Below are positions 26,674 to 36,031 of a stretch of DNA of 64,000 nt, piece after piece. Source of the stretch: Pedobacter yulinensis (lineage in GTDB: Bacteria > Bacteroidota > Bacteroidia > Sphingobacteriales > Sphingobacteriaceae); NCBI RefSeq assembly GCF_003029735.1, contig NZ_KZ686268.1, positions 855,769-919,768 of the forward strand. The letters run 5' to 3'. Within the stretch, counting starts at the first letter, position 1. Every line of letters starts with the position of its first letter. The position numbers were made by a program, and so were the translations under genes. Below the pieces are notes generated by a model. That model was not told where the DNA came from. It searched no databases and was given only the letters and a program-made list of their open reading frames with translations.

Positions 26674-29600
26674 ATGAACAAAAAAATTCAGCCAATGAAA
26701 AAGACTGATCAGAGCAAGACCGTATCATCCCGGAAAAAGAAGCTCAAACTGTGCTGCACGTGCATTTTCGCAACGTCATCGTTGCTGTTCGCATCGACCG
26801 TAGCCCAGGGCAAGATGATGAAAGAAGATGGTCTGTTTCCGGCCCGGACCACCATGGCCACTAAACCCGATGAAGCTCTCGCGGCAATACGCACCGCGAA
26901 TGCCTTCCAGGACCGGATCACCGGCAATGTCAAAGATGCCGCAGGAAGTCCGATACCAGGTGCAACCATCACGGTAAAAGGCACCAGACGCGTAGCATCT
27001 ACCGACAATACCGGTAAATTCAGCATAGACGCAAAGCAGGGCGAGGTCCTGTTGATCAGTTCAATAGGTTTTACCGCACAGGAAGTGACCGTGAGCAGTT
27101 CATCGGTCGGCAGCATTACACTGAGTGAATCGGCAGAAAGCCTGGGCGAACTGGTCGTGGTGGGCTACAGTGTTCAGCGGAAAGAAAGCCTGACCGGTGC
27201 CTTGAGTACCATACAGGGCGAGAAACTCAAAAACGTAACGTCGCCAAACGTGCAGAATCTCCTGGCCGGCAAAGCTCCGGGCCTGTTCGTTGCACCCGGA
27301 TCCGGCAGACCTGGTTCAGCAGGCTCGGTGATTATTCGCGGACAAGCTACGCTTAATGGCACCACCAGTCCGCTGTGGGTGCTTGACGGCGTCATTATTG
27401 GCTCAAGCCCCGGGGAATTGAACCCGGAAGACATTGAGTCCATGACGGTATTGAAAGATGCCGCATCGACCGCCATTTATGGCTCGCAAGGTGCCAACGG
27501 CGTTATTGTGGTCACCACCAAGAGAGCAAAAGCAGGGCAAATGGGTGTAGACATCACGACCCGCAACGGCTTTACCCAGTTAACCAACGGAAACCTGCAA
27601 ATGATGAACGGGGCCGAGTTGTATGACTATTTTGCATCGTTCGCGAATGCCAACACCATCAGCTTTCCGCGTTGGAAACCGGATCTGCGCGACAGCAATT
27701 TTGACTGGTGGGATCTGGCCACCCGGACCGGATTCAATCAGAATCACAACATTACGCTGCAAGGTGGCTCTGAGAAACTCCAGTCCCTGCTGTCAGTAGG
27801 ATATTACGACGAATCGGGATCTATCCGCGGATACGAGTATGAACGTTACAACTTCAGGCTCAACAGCACCTACAAACCTTTCCAGTGGCTTACGGTGAAG
27901 CCTTCGCTGGTGGGTTCGCGCAGAAGTGTAGATGACCGGCAGTATTCTGTAACATCCATTTATTCGAATCTGCCCTGGGATAGTGCCTACGACGCCAACG
28001 GCAACCTGGTACCTCACCGGTCAAGCCTGTGGGTAAACACGGCCAGCACGAACTACCTGTATGACCTGCAATGGAACAAGGGATCGAACGTGAACTATGA
28101 ATTGATGGGCAATCTGGACTTTGATATTCAACTGACCAAAAAGCTGACTTTTTCGTCGGTAAATAACTACCGTTATAACAATTATGCTGCGGCAGGTTAT
28201 ACAGATCCCCGGTCAAACGGCGGTCTGAGCGTGAACGGCCGTGTTACTGATTATCGCTCTGAATATACGAGGCGATACACCAACCAGCTGTTGCGTTATG
28301 TGAACAGGTGGGGTAAACACAACCTGAGTGCGTTGGCCGGGTACGAGTTTAACGATTTCCGGAGTAAAACGCTGGATGTTTATGGAACGGGTATTGCCCC
28401 TGGTTTCGAGGTGTTGGACGTAACGGCCAAACCGGAGCGCACCCGCGGCGGGATTTCAGAATGGGCCGTACAGTCCTTTCTATTTAACTCCAGTTATGAT
28501 TATGACGGAAAATACCTGGCCCAGTTCTCTCTGCGCAGGGATGGCGCCTCTAATTTTGGTAAAAAATACGGAAACTTCTTTTCTGTAAGCGCCGGCTGGA
28601 ACATCAGCAGAGAAGACTGGTTTAAGGCAGAGCAGATCAATAACCTGAAAATCCGCGCAGCATACGGCTCTGTGGGCAACAGGCCGGCCAGCTTATATCC
28701 GCAGTATAACCTCTATGCCGTTAATCCGGCCGCAGGCTACAACGGTATTCCTGGTCTTCTGATCAGCCAGCTGGGTAACCCCAACCTGACCTGGGAACAA
28801 ACATATACCACTGGCGTGGGCCTGGATCTGACCGCACTGAACAACAGGCTGCGGTTAAACCTGGATTATTACGACAAAAGCACCGACAACATCCTGTACA
28901 ATGTTCCCATTACCGGATTAACCGGTATCACGAGCATCTCGCAAAACATTGGCAAAATGAGTAATAAGGGCTTTGAAGTGGCACTTGGCGGCGACATTAT
29001 CAAAACCAAAGATTTTGTCTGGAGCCTGGACGTTAACCTTGGTCATAATAAGAACAAGCTGACCGATATCTACAAAACCAGAAATGCCGATGGGACTTAC
29101 ACAGCAAAACCACTGATTGTTGGTGACGGACTGGGTATAGCCGGTTCTGCCAACAGGGTATTCCAAATCGGTCTGCCTGTTGATACCTATTACATGAAGG
29201 AATGGGCAGGTGTCAATCCGGCCGATGGCAAGCCCACCTGGTACGTTGTGACGCGGGACCCCAGCGGCAATGAAACTGCACGCACCACCACTTCAGATTA
29301 CTCAAAGGCAACAGACGAAAGGCTGGGCAAGGCCAGCCCCGATGTGTTTGGCGGTGCGACCACCTACCTGCAGTACAAAAACTTTGACCTGAATGCGGTT
29401 TTCGGGTACTCGCTGGGTGGCCGGGTTTACAATTACTCACGCCAGGAGTATGATGCAGATGGCACCTATACCGACAGAAACCAAATGCGCCTGATGGATG
29501 ATTGGGTAAGGTGGCAAAAACCAGGCGATATTGCGACCCACCCCGTTGCCAGGTACAACAACCAGGACAAGGGTAACCTGGTATCGTCACGCTACATAGA

Positions 29601-29844
29601 AAGCAATGATTTCTTCAGAATGCGGTCGCTGGCGCTGGGTTATACCTTCAAGCTGCAAAAGTTCAAGGCGAAGAATTTCAGGGCCTATATTTCTGGCGAG
29701 AACCTGTTTGTGCTTACGAAATATTCAGGCGTAGATCCTGAGATACCGGTCAATGAAGACAATGGAAGCGTGCTGTTCTCAACAGGCCCTGCGGTTTACC
29801 CGATGACCAGGAAGTTCATGTTTGGTATCAATGTTTCATTTTAA
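26674..29844 (+). CDS. SusC/RagA-type TonB-linked outer-membrane protein 1
   Basis: An outer-membrane TonB-dependent transporter of about 1056 residues that takes up large ligands together with SusD. A signal-like segment follows a basic stretch (CIFATSSLLFASTVAQG). Next is a carboxypeptidase-regulatory-like domain (ITGNVKDAAGSPIPGATITV), then the plug (NVQNLLAGKAPGLFV, SVIIRGQATL, WVLDGVIIG, VLKDAASTAIYGSQGANGVI) and the 22-strand barrel ending KFMFGINVSF. No N-terminal STN domain is seen and no sigma/anti-sigma pair lies nearby, unlike the two other SusC genes in the window, so regulation must differ. ATG at 26674 is preferred to an ATG at 26569; 26695 is another option. It is followed by susD 13 bases later. 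Confidence 0.92.
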   Translation: MNKKIQPMKKTDQSKTVSSRKKKLKLCCTCIFATSSLLFASTVAQGKMMKEDGLFPARTTMATKPDEALAAIRTANAFQDRITGNVKDAAGSPIPGATITVKGTRRVASTDNTGKFSIDAKQGEVLLISSIGFTAQEVTVSSSSVGSITLSESAESLGELVVVGYSVQRKESLTGALSTIQGEKLKNVTSPNVQNLLAGKAPGLFVAPGSGRPGSAGSVIIRGQATLNGTTSPLWVLDGVIIGSSPGELNPEDIESMTVLKDAASTAIYGSQGANGVIVVTTKRAKAGQMGVDITTRNGFTQLTNGNLQMMNGAELYDYFASFANANTISFPRWKPDLRDSNFDWWDLATRTGFNQNHNITLQGGSEKLQSLLSVGYYDESGSIRGYEYERYNFRLNSTYKPFQWLTVKPSLVGSRRSVDDRQYSVTSIYSNLPWDSAYDANGNLVPHRSSLWVNTASTNYLYDLQWNKGSNVNYELMGNLDFDIQLTKKLTFSSVNNYRYNNYAAAGYTDPRSNGGLSVNGRVTDYRSEYTRRYTNQLLRYVNRWGKHNLSALAGYEFNDFRSKTLDVYGTGIAPGFEVLDVTAKPERTRGGISEWAVQSFLFNSSYDYDGKYLAQFSLRRDGASNFGKKYGNFFSVSAGWNISREDWFKAEQINNLKIRAAYGSVGNRPASLYPQYNLYAVNPAAGYNGIPGLLISQLGNPNLTWEQTYTTGVGLDLTALNNRLRLNLDYYDKSTDNILYNVPITGLTGITSISQNIGKMSNKGFEVALGGDIIKTKDFVWSLDVNLGHNKNKLTDIYKTRNADGTYTAKPLIVGDGLGIAGSANRVFQIGLPVDTYYMKEWAGVNPADGKPTWYVVTRDPSGNETARTTTSDYSKATDERLGKASPDVFGGATTYLQYKNFDLNAVFGYSLGGRVYNYSRQEYDADGTYTDRNQMRLMDDWVRWQKPGDIATHPVARYNNQDKGNLVSSRYIESNDFFRMRSLALGYTFKLQKFKAKNFRAYISGENLFVLTKYSGVDPEIPVNEDNGSVLFSTGPAVYPMTRKFMFGINVSF

Positions 29845-29856
29845 ATTTTGAAAAGG

Positions 29857-31566
29857 ATGAAAAGAATTATATTCATGCTATTTGCCATTACAGCATTGGC
29901 ATCATGCGAGATAGACAGGGAACCCTTCGGTTCCCTCCAATCTGACCGCATCAATAACAACCCGGAAGAGTCTATCGACGCTTTACTGAACGGAACTTAT
30001 GCGCAGCTCAAGGCCTGGTCAGATCCCATGCACCGGCTGGGAGAATATGCGGGCGACAACATCATGATCAGGGGCTCATCTACCGATGCGTTTTATGAAT
30101 TTATTTCGTTTGCGCGCACGCCAAACAACGGCCGGCTGTCTACGTTCTGGGATAGTGGTTACAAGGCGGTTGCACAGGCCTCGAACATCATCAAAATGAT
30201 TCCGCAGGGCAAGAATGCAGCGCTCGACAGCAAATTGGGCGAGTGTTATTTTATCCGCGGCATGATGTATTTCTACCTGGTTCGCGCTTTCGGCCGCCCT
30301 TACTACCAGAATCCGGAAACCAATTTGGGTGTGCCCATCGTGAATGGTACGCCGGATGATGTGATCAACCTGAACCTGCCAGACCGCGCCACGGTGAAGG
30401 CGACCTATGAGCAGGTTATTGCAGACCTGAAAAAGGCCGAGGAAATGATCAGCGTAAACCGGGGCCCTATTTTCGCATCAAAAGAAGCTGCCCAGGCCCT
30501 GCTTTCCAGGGTCTACCTGTACATGAGCGGCACGTATGAAAATCCGAACCCTACCTATGCCCAGCTGGCAGTAGATTATTCCACAAAGGTGATTAACGGA
30601 TCCAGGTACAGCCTGTTGCCCCGTGCCGATTTCATGAAGTACAATACCTTCATTCCGGAAAATAACAGGGAGACCATCTTTGCCATCAAACGCGTGGCTT
30701 CTGAATTTTCGGGCGCAGATCATTATTATGGCATTGGCGGCATGTATGCAAATATCGGCGGCCAGGGTTGGGGAGAAATGTATGCGAGTGCAAAGTACAT
30801 CAGCCTGCTGAACGAAACCGGCCGAAATGACTGGAGACCGGAAAAATACAAAATAGTAGATGCCCGGGCAGCGTTTATTGAGCCTACCTATTCCAAAAAC
30901 GCAGCGGGCGCTTACACAGAAGTGTTCAGGTTTATCAAGGATGACGCAGGGAATGCCCTGAATTATGTTCAGGCTCCGATTACCAGAACCGGGGGCACCA
31001 TTACCTGCACTGAAGGCAACGACTCGTACACCCTTACACCGGTTGATGCTGCCCAGGAAGTTTATTCCATTGTGTATAAAAACGGAAAAACCTATACGGG
31101 CGTCATTGACTACCTGATCAGCCTGAACCGTGTTTATCCGCAGTTCTATATTGTGAAAGCTTCGCGCGAAGGCGAAGACTCACACCTTCATTCGCCTGTA
31201 ATCAGCAGGCTGGGAGAGGTTTACCTGAACAGGGCAGAGGCCTATGCAAAATTGCAAAACTATGGCTCGGCATTGGACGATTTGAACCGGATCAGGACAC
31301 GCTCGATTGTGAATGGCGGCTATGCGGCTCTGACTGCCGCTAACGCAGGCAGCCTGATCGATAAGGAAAGGCAATTGGAACTGGCATTCCAGGCAGAGCG
31401 CAGTTTTGACGTGTTTAGGAACGGCAAACCTTTAACCCGGCTTTATCCAGGTCCGCAGAACCAGACCGCCGACATTGCGGCTACAGATTTCCGCGTGGTG
31501 TACTACATTCCACAAAGCGCCATCAACTCATATCCCGGCAAGCTGACTCAGAATCCGACCAACTAA
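29857..31566 (+). CDS. SusD/RagB-family surface lipoprotein 1
   Basis: A nutrient-binding lipoprotein of about 569 residues that caps SusC. The signal peptide ends in a lipobox (ITALASCEID, acylated Cys near residue 18). The helical SusD core is recognisable: NRINNNPEESIDALLNGTYA-like start, ECYFIRGMMYFYLVRAFGRP, ALLSRVYLYMSG, VISRLGEVYLNRAEAYAKL, LNRIRTRS and the C-terminal LAFQAERSFDVFRNGKPL. ATG at 29857 with an AAAAGG ribosome site is chosen over a TTG at 29848. A strong terminator follows directly, so susC-susD is a complete two-gene operon. Confidence 0.92.
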   Translation: MKRIIFMLFAITALASCEIDREPFGSLQSDRINNNPEESIDALLNGTYAQLKAWSDPMHRLGEYAGDNIMIRGSSTDAFYEFISFARTPNNGRLSTFWDSGYKAVAQASNIIKMIPQGKNAALDSKLGECYFIRGMMYFYLVRAFGRPYYQNPETNLGVPIVNGTPDDVINLNLPDRATVKATYEQVIADLKKAEEMISVNRGPIFASKEAAQALLSRVYLYMSGTYENPNPTYAQLAVDYSTKVINGSRYSLLPRADFMKYNTFIPENNRETIFAIKRVASEFSGADHYYGIGGMYANIGGQGWGEMYASAKYISLLNETGRNDWRPEKYKIVDARAAFIEPTYSKNAAGAYTEVFRFIKDDAGNALNYVQAPITRTGGTITCTEGNDSYTLTPVDAAQEVYSIVYKNGKTYTGVIDYLISLNRVYPQFYIVKASREGEDSHLHSPVISRLGEVYLNRAEAYAKLQNYGSALDDLNRIRTRSIVNGGYAALTAANAGSLIDKERQLELAFQAERSFDVFRNGKPLTRLYPGPQNQTADIAATDFRVVYYIPQSAINSYPGKLTQNPTN

Positions 31567-31574
31567 AATAAAAA

Positions 31575-31602
31575 GGTGTTCCTGCATGGAACACCTTTTT
31601 TT
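31575..31602 (+). terminator. Rho-independent terminator after susD 1
   Basis: Perfect 8-bp stem ggtgttcc / ggaacacc with a tgcat loop, preceded by A-rich sequence and followed by seven T. It lies nine bases after the susD stop codon and separates this operon from the DUF3472 gene. Confidence 0.9.
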
Positions 31603-31775
31603 ATTGCCCGTAATTTCAAGTGAATTGCAGGCAGCGTCCTGATCAGGCCAATACGCAATCATTTCAGTAACCTACAACCGACCGGGTATCAAAAAATCCC
31701 AGGTCATGAACCACTACGGCCCAGCCACCACCTCTTATTAACGCGCACTAAACAATCAACTCTAAACTTAACAAG

Positions 31776-33065
31776 ATGAAAAAAACCAAATCATTCCTGA
31801 GCAGCCTGTGTGTGCTGCTCACCCTGATCTCCTGTAAGGATCAATTGCCAGAAGCGGCTCCATCAACCAAACTGGCCGCCGCGGTAAACAGCGTGGGAGG
31901 CACCTCGCTGAATGTGGGGCTTGGCGGAAATGCCTATACAGCTGGTACCGGCGGTCTGATCAATGATACAGGTCTGCACAACTGGACATCGACCAGCACC
32001 ATTACCAGTGTGTGGTTTCGTCTCAGCCTGACCGGAAGCCTGACCGTTGCACTGAAAGGCAGTGTACCGACTGGAAGCAGCAACATCAAAGTGACCATCA
32101 ATGGCACGGTGTTCAATAAAACCATTACCGGCAGCAGTGTCAGCACAACGACCATTGGTACCGTCAATGTGGCGAGCCCAGGTTACGTACGTGTTGATAT
32201 ACAAGGTGTAAGTAAGACCGGAAGTTATTTCGGCGATATATCAGACCTTGTGATCAGCGGGCCTACCGTCGCATCGGGCGTGCAATATGCCACGGATGTG
32301 TCCAATTATTACTGGTCGCGCAGGGGTCCATCATGCCACCTGGGTTACAGTGTGCCGGCAAGTACCCAATACTTTTACAGTGAACTGAACGTGCCTGCAG
32401 GGCAGGACAAAATCGGCTCGTATTTTATGGCGAATGGTTTTAGCGGCGGTTACTTTGGCATGCAGGTGAACTCTGCCACCGAACGCAGGATTTTGTTCTC
32501 CGTATGGGATCCGGAAACCGGTTCGACGACGCTGGTCAGAAAAGGCGCAGATGTAACAAGCAATGGGTTTGGCGGGGAAGGTACCGGCGGACAATCTTAC
32601 CTGGTCTACAACTGGGCGGCGGATGCCACGCATAAATTTCTGCTGAAAGCCGTCCCATCAGCAACCGGCACCAATTATACAGCCTGGTTCTGTGCAGGCG
32701 GAACCACCACCTGGAAACTGATTGCAGAATGGCGCAGGCCGAACATCAACTCTTACCTGACCGGAATGTATTCGTTTATAGAAAACTTCAACCCGGAGCA
32801 GGGTTATTTGCAAAGAACCTGTTATCATGGCAACCAATGGTACAAAACAACCACGGGCAGCTGGGCAGAAATAACCAATGCTACCTTTACTTTTGATGCA
32901 ACGGCAGCAAACGAGCAGCGAATGGATTACCAGGGTGGCGTGAGCGGCAACCGTTTCTACCTGCGCAATGGCGGTTTCTTTGCCAATTACACAAACAGTG
33001 GCACCGTACTAACCAGAACGGCAACCGGAACAGCACCTTCTGTTAATCTGACTACCCTTCCATAA
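31776..33065 (+). CDS. DUF3472 lipoprotein with N-terminal carbohydrate-binding-like domain
   Basis: A 429-residue lipoprotein (lipobox LTLISCKDQ). Residues about 40-165 form a beta-sandwich of the DUF5077 type (LNVGLGGNAYTAGTGG and VWFRLSLTGSLTVAL). Residues 190-425 match DUF3472 well: YFYSELNVPAGQDKIGSYFM, FGMQVNSATERRILFSVWDP, GGQSYLVYNWAADATHKFLL, WKLIAEWRRPN and SFIENFNPEQGYLQRTCYHG. DUF3472 proteins are thought to bind or act on carbohydrates in Bacteroidota, without a proven reaction. It has its own terminator and follows the SusCD operon, so it may act on the same ligand at the surface. Confidence 0.85.
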   Translation: MKKTKSFLSSLCVLLTLISCKDQLPEAAPSTKLAAAVNSVGGTSLNVGLGGNAYTAGTGGLINDTGLHNWTSTSTITSVWFRLSLTGSLTVALKGSVPTGSSNIKVTINGTVFNKTITGSSVSTTTIGTVNVASPGYVRVDIQGVSKTGSYFGDISDLVISGPTVASGVQYATDVSNYYWSRRGPSCHLGYSVPASTQYFYSELNVPAGQDKIGSYFMANGFSGGYFGMQVNSATERRILFSVWDPETGSTTLVRKGADVTSNGFGGEGTGGQSYLVYNWAADATHKFLLKAVPSATGTNYTAWFCAGGTTTWKLIAEWRRPNINSYLTGMYSFIENFNPEQGYLQRTCYHGNQWYKTTTGSWAEITNATFTFDATAANEQRMDYQGGVSGNRFYLRNGGFFANYTNSGTVLTRTATGTAPSVNLTTLP

Positions 33066-33090
33066 ACCCGGGGCTGGGCGTGGATAATTT

Positions 33091-33125
33091 CAGGCCGACC
33101 CACCGGGTTGGCCTGAATATTTTTA
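33091..33125 (+). terminator. Terminator after the DUF3472 gene
   Basis: Near-perfect inverted repeat caggccgaccc / gggttggcctg (one mismatch) with a 3-base loop, followed by aatattttt. It starts 25 bases after the stop codon. Confidence 0.8.
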
Positions 33126-33319
33126 GCAGATTTGGCGCATTAGGGGCTGCCGGATGCGGCAGCTTCGTGTTTGCCGCTGCGGCAACAGGTGGCAGCCCTG
33201 GAGCCAATTAATTTTTATATCATTGTCCTGCCCGCAGGTTTGCAGGCAGCGGCCTAAGCCTGATTTTTGGGGCTAGCGCAACAAGTGAGACAGGTTAAAA
33301 GAAACAATCAACCGATAAT

Positions 33320-34320
33320 ATGAGCAAAATCTTGTTTTTCTCGGCAAAACCCTATGACAAAGCCTTTTTTGCCCGGCATAATAAGCCTTATGGCTTTGAA
33401 CTGGAATTTTTGGAGACCCACCTGGGTCCGCACATTGTTAACGCCGTAGCAGAAGATACCTTGCGGTTTGTGTTTTTGTAAACGACAAGCTGACTGCGGA
33501 GGTAATCGCTGTGCTGGCAGCAAAGGGCGTGAAGGTAATTGCGTTACGCTGTGCCGGTTTTAACAATGTGGACCTGGAAGCAGCCAGGCAGTTTGGCATC
33601 CGCGTATGCCGGGTGCCGGCGTATTCGCCCGAAGCCGTAGCCGAGCATGCCGTTGCCATGCTGCTCACGCTGAACCGAAAAACACATAAAGCTTATAACC
33701 GCGTTCGCGAGCAAAATTTCTCCCTGAATGGTTTGTTGGGTTTTAACCTGCATGGCAAAACTGTGGGTGTAATTGGTACCGGAAAAATCGGCAGGGCATT
33801 TTGCCGGATCATGCTCGGTTTCGGCTGCCAGGTGTTGGCTTACGACCCTTTTGAGGATGAAGAATTGAAAGGCCTGGGACTAAGGTATGCTGCGTTCGAG
33901 ACGGTGCTGCAAACTGCCGATGTGCTTTCGTTGCATTGTCCGCTTACCGCTGAAAACAAATACCTGATCAACAGAGAAACGCTGGCCCTGATGAAACGGG
34001 GCAGTACAATCATCAACACCAGCCGGGGGGCGCTGATTTGTACCGGCGATGTGATTGAGGCCCTGAAAAACGGGCACATTGCTTGTCTGGGTATCGACGT
34101 GTACGAACAGGAGGAACGGTTATTTTTCAAAGATCTTTCCGGAAGTATCATTGAAGATGATACCATTCAGCGCCTGATGAGCTTTCCGAATGTCTTGGTA
34201 ACCGGGCACCAGGCCTTTTTCACCGACGAGGCCCTTTCTCAGATTGCTGAGATTACCCTGAGTTCGTTGCGCGCGCTGAATGGGCAGGAAGAGCCGGACG
34301 CTGATGTCCTGCTTGCCTGA
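33320..34320 (+). pseudogene. ldhA: D-2-hydroxyacid dehydrogenase (D-lactate dehydrogenase type), frameshifted
   Basis: The full gene runs from ATG at 33320, but the frame breaks near 33458-33463. The first part reads MSKILFFSAKPYDKAFFARH and on to NAVAEDT, then stops at 33478. One base restored after the ACC codon gives AVCVFVNDKLTAEVIAVLAA, which joins the long ORF beginning at 33511. The remainder has the NAD-binding motif VGVIGTGKIGRAF, the catalytic Arg region in INTSRGALICTGDVIEAL, the Glu in DVYEQEE and the catalytic His in LVTGHQAFFT, all as in fermentative D-lactate dehydrogenases. It would reduce pyruvate to D-lactate. Either a recent mutation or an indel artefact; downstream motifs are all intact, which favours the latter. 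Confidence 0.88.
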
Positions 34321-34916
34321 AGCCTTCCAACCGGCTGTATTGCTGTTCGGACTAGATTCATGACTTTCCAAGCCGGATAAATACCCCGGCGCTGCCTGGC
34401 GGACAATTGCCTGGGTTTAAAACGGCGATATGAATTTCTCCTTTTGCAATTTACTTTCTATTTTATGGCATTTTTTAACTTAAAGTTGGTAACTTTGGGA
34501 AAGTTACCAACTTTGCAGGAGTCGAGCTCTGTCGCGGCCAGCGCGCGAAAATCAGGGTGCCTGCCGATCATCTCCCGCCGCAACACTGAAGACCCGCTGC
34601 GGTCCAATGGCGGCCGGCCGCAAAAATACACCCAGTTGCTTTAGCGCAAGATGACAGCAGATGTTGAGCCTAAAAACCAGTTGCGGAAGTCTGAAAGTAT
34701 CGTGCCTTGAGCAAAACCGGTCCCGAACAAATTGAAGACATCCGAGCCTGGGCTGCGAGTGGGCCCTGCCGGCATCTGGCGTATCATGGGGTCCCGGCGG
34801 CAGGTTAAAAACAGCAGGCAGAAGGAGCATCAACCTTTAACCAGGCCGTCGGGCTTTCCTAAAGGTTTGCATGCTCTTAAAGAGGTGTCTGCTTTGCGTA
34901 TTTCATTTGTCCAAAC
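34321..34916. other. 596-bp gap with a large inverted repeat
   Basis: No gene is called. Short ORFs (34444-34644 and 34732-34956 plus; 34552-34833 minus) lack family matches. The notable content is the 15-bp-arm inverted repeat described separately. Confidence 0.4.
34482..34514. repeat. Perfect 15-bp inverted repeat with GGG centre
   Basis: Left arm aaagttggtaacttt (34482-34496), spacer ggg, right arm aaagttaccaacttt (34500-34514). The arms are exact reverse complements. No T run follows, so it is not a simple terminator. It could be an operator, a REP-like element or a relic of a mobile element. No second copy was seen in this window. Confidence 0.75.
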
Positions 34917-35909
34917 CTATTCTCCCTTTCCGTCCTTGTTGTATTTGCGTCGATAGGCAAGGGGCGATACGCCCGTGAATTTTTTAAACACCTGCCTGAA
35001 CGCCTTCAAATCTGCATAACCGACTTCGTACATGACTTCGTTAATGGTCTTGCGCGTCGATTCAAATGATTTTTTAGCACGCTCGATCCTGACCCGCTGC
35101 GCATACTCAATAGGTGTATTGCCTGTAGCCTTTATAAACCGCCGGTCAAAGTTTCGCCGGCCAATTGAAAACTGTTCCGATAAACTGTTAACCGAGATCC
35201 TGGCTGCCGACTGGCTTTCTATATAGGCCTGTGCCTTTTTCACCATCTCGTCCCCATGCTGTTTCTGTCCTTTGAAAATGATAAAAGGCGATTGACTTTG
35301 CCTGTCCAGTTCAATCTGAAAGATCTTGGAGCAAAATATGGCGGTTGGCCGGTCGTAGTATTTTTCGACCAGATAAAGTACGAGATTCAAAAACGAGTAG
35401 GCCCCGCCGTTTGTATAAATCCCGTCCTCGTCTGTGATCAGTTCATGAGCCTGCAGGTTTACATCCGGGAACAGGCTTCTGAATTTATCGGCGTAGTTCC
35501 AGTGTGTGGAACAGTTCTTTCCATGCAATAATCCCGCCGACGCGAGCATGAACGCGCCGCTGCACATCGTTGCCACCTCTGAACCGTTTTTGTACTGCTG
35601 CCCGATCCAGTTTACCAGGTCAATGTTGCTTTTCTCTGCCTTCTCAAAATTACTTGCGAGCGAAGGAATGATAATCAGGTTTGTTTTGTGTACCTGAGCG
35701 ATCAGCGTATGAGTCCTGACCGAGAACAATCCGCCTGCCAGCGGCGTGTTGTTGTTTACCCCGGCAATTTCGATCACATAAAACTCCCTGCCGCCGTTGC
35801 TTTTGTAATACTCGTTTGCCTGGCTGAAAATTTCATAAGCACCTGCCACACAGGCTACGGTCGCAATATTTGTTTGGTAGTCGGGTGCAAGTATCGTGAT
35901 GTGTTTCAT
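34917..35909 (-). CDS. GlxA-type transcriptional regulator (DJ-1/PfpI plus AraC HTH)
   Basis: A 330-residue regulator. The N-terminal DJ-1/PfpI-like domain (residues 1-190) includes the nucleophile-elbow-like VATMCSGAFMLASAGLL and the NCSTHW segment that follows. The C-terminal AraC domain (230-325) has both helix-turn-helix units: VNSLSEQFSIGRRNFDRRF and INEVMYEVGYADLKAFRQVF, then the family ending FTGVSPLAYRRKY. It is divergent from the atypical SDR gene at 36032 with 122 bp between them, which suggests that it controls that gene. A -7 box of the Bacteroidota type lies just upstream of its start. Confidence 0.9.
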   Translation of the reverse strand: MKHITILAPDYQTNIATVACVAGAYEIFSQANEYYKSNGGREFYVIEIAGVNNNTPLAGGLFSVRTHTLIAQVHKTNLIIIPSLASNFEKAEKSNIDLVNWIGQQYKNGSEVATMCSGAFMLASAGLLHGKNCSTHWNYADKFRSLFPDVNLQAHELITDEDGIYTNGGAYSFLNLVLYLVEKYYDRPTAIFCSKIFQIELDRQSQSPFIIFKGQKQHGDEMVKKAQAYIESQSAARISVNSLSEQFSIGRRNFDRRFIKATGNTPIEYAQRVRIERAKKSFESTRKTINEVMYEVGYADLKAFRQVFKKFTGVSPLAYRRKYNKDGKGE

Positions 35910-35920
35910 CTTTTTTCTTT

Positions 35921-35952
35921 CAAAGATAGGCAGTGTGCAGCGTCCAGATCAA
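35921..35952 (-). promoter_or_regulatory. Bacteroidota-type promoter for the GlxA-like regulator
   Basis: On the minus strand TATCTTTG (35928-35921) matches the -7 consensus TAnnTTTG exactly, and a TTG (35952-35950) lies 21 bases upstream, the normal -33 spacing. The box is only about 12 bases from the start codon, which would give a very short leader, so the call is tentative. Confidence 0.4.
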
Positions 35953-36000
35953 CCCGTCAAATTGTCTATTTAGACCTATCCGGCGGACCTGATTAGCCTC

Positions 36001-36008
36001 TAGATTTG
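36001..36008 (+). promoter_or_regulatory. -7 box upstream of the atypical SDR gene
   Basis: TAGATTTG is an exact match to TAnnTTTG and ends 23 bases before the ATG at 36032. I see no TTG at the expected -33 spacing, so activation by the divergent regulator would be logical. Confidence 0.4.
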
Positions 36009-36031
36009 CTGTCATCAAGCAGGAAATCAGC

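Noticed and set aside
29213..29590. Long antisense ORFs inside susC and other large genes
   Set aside because: They are shadows of strongly coding frames with clear domain matches on the other strand.
34444..34644. 66-codon ORF covering the inverted repeat
   Set aside because: Its sequence is dominated by the palindrome itself and shows no family match.
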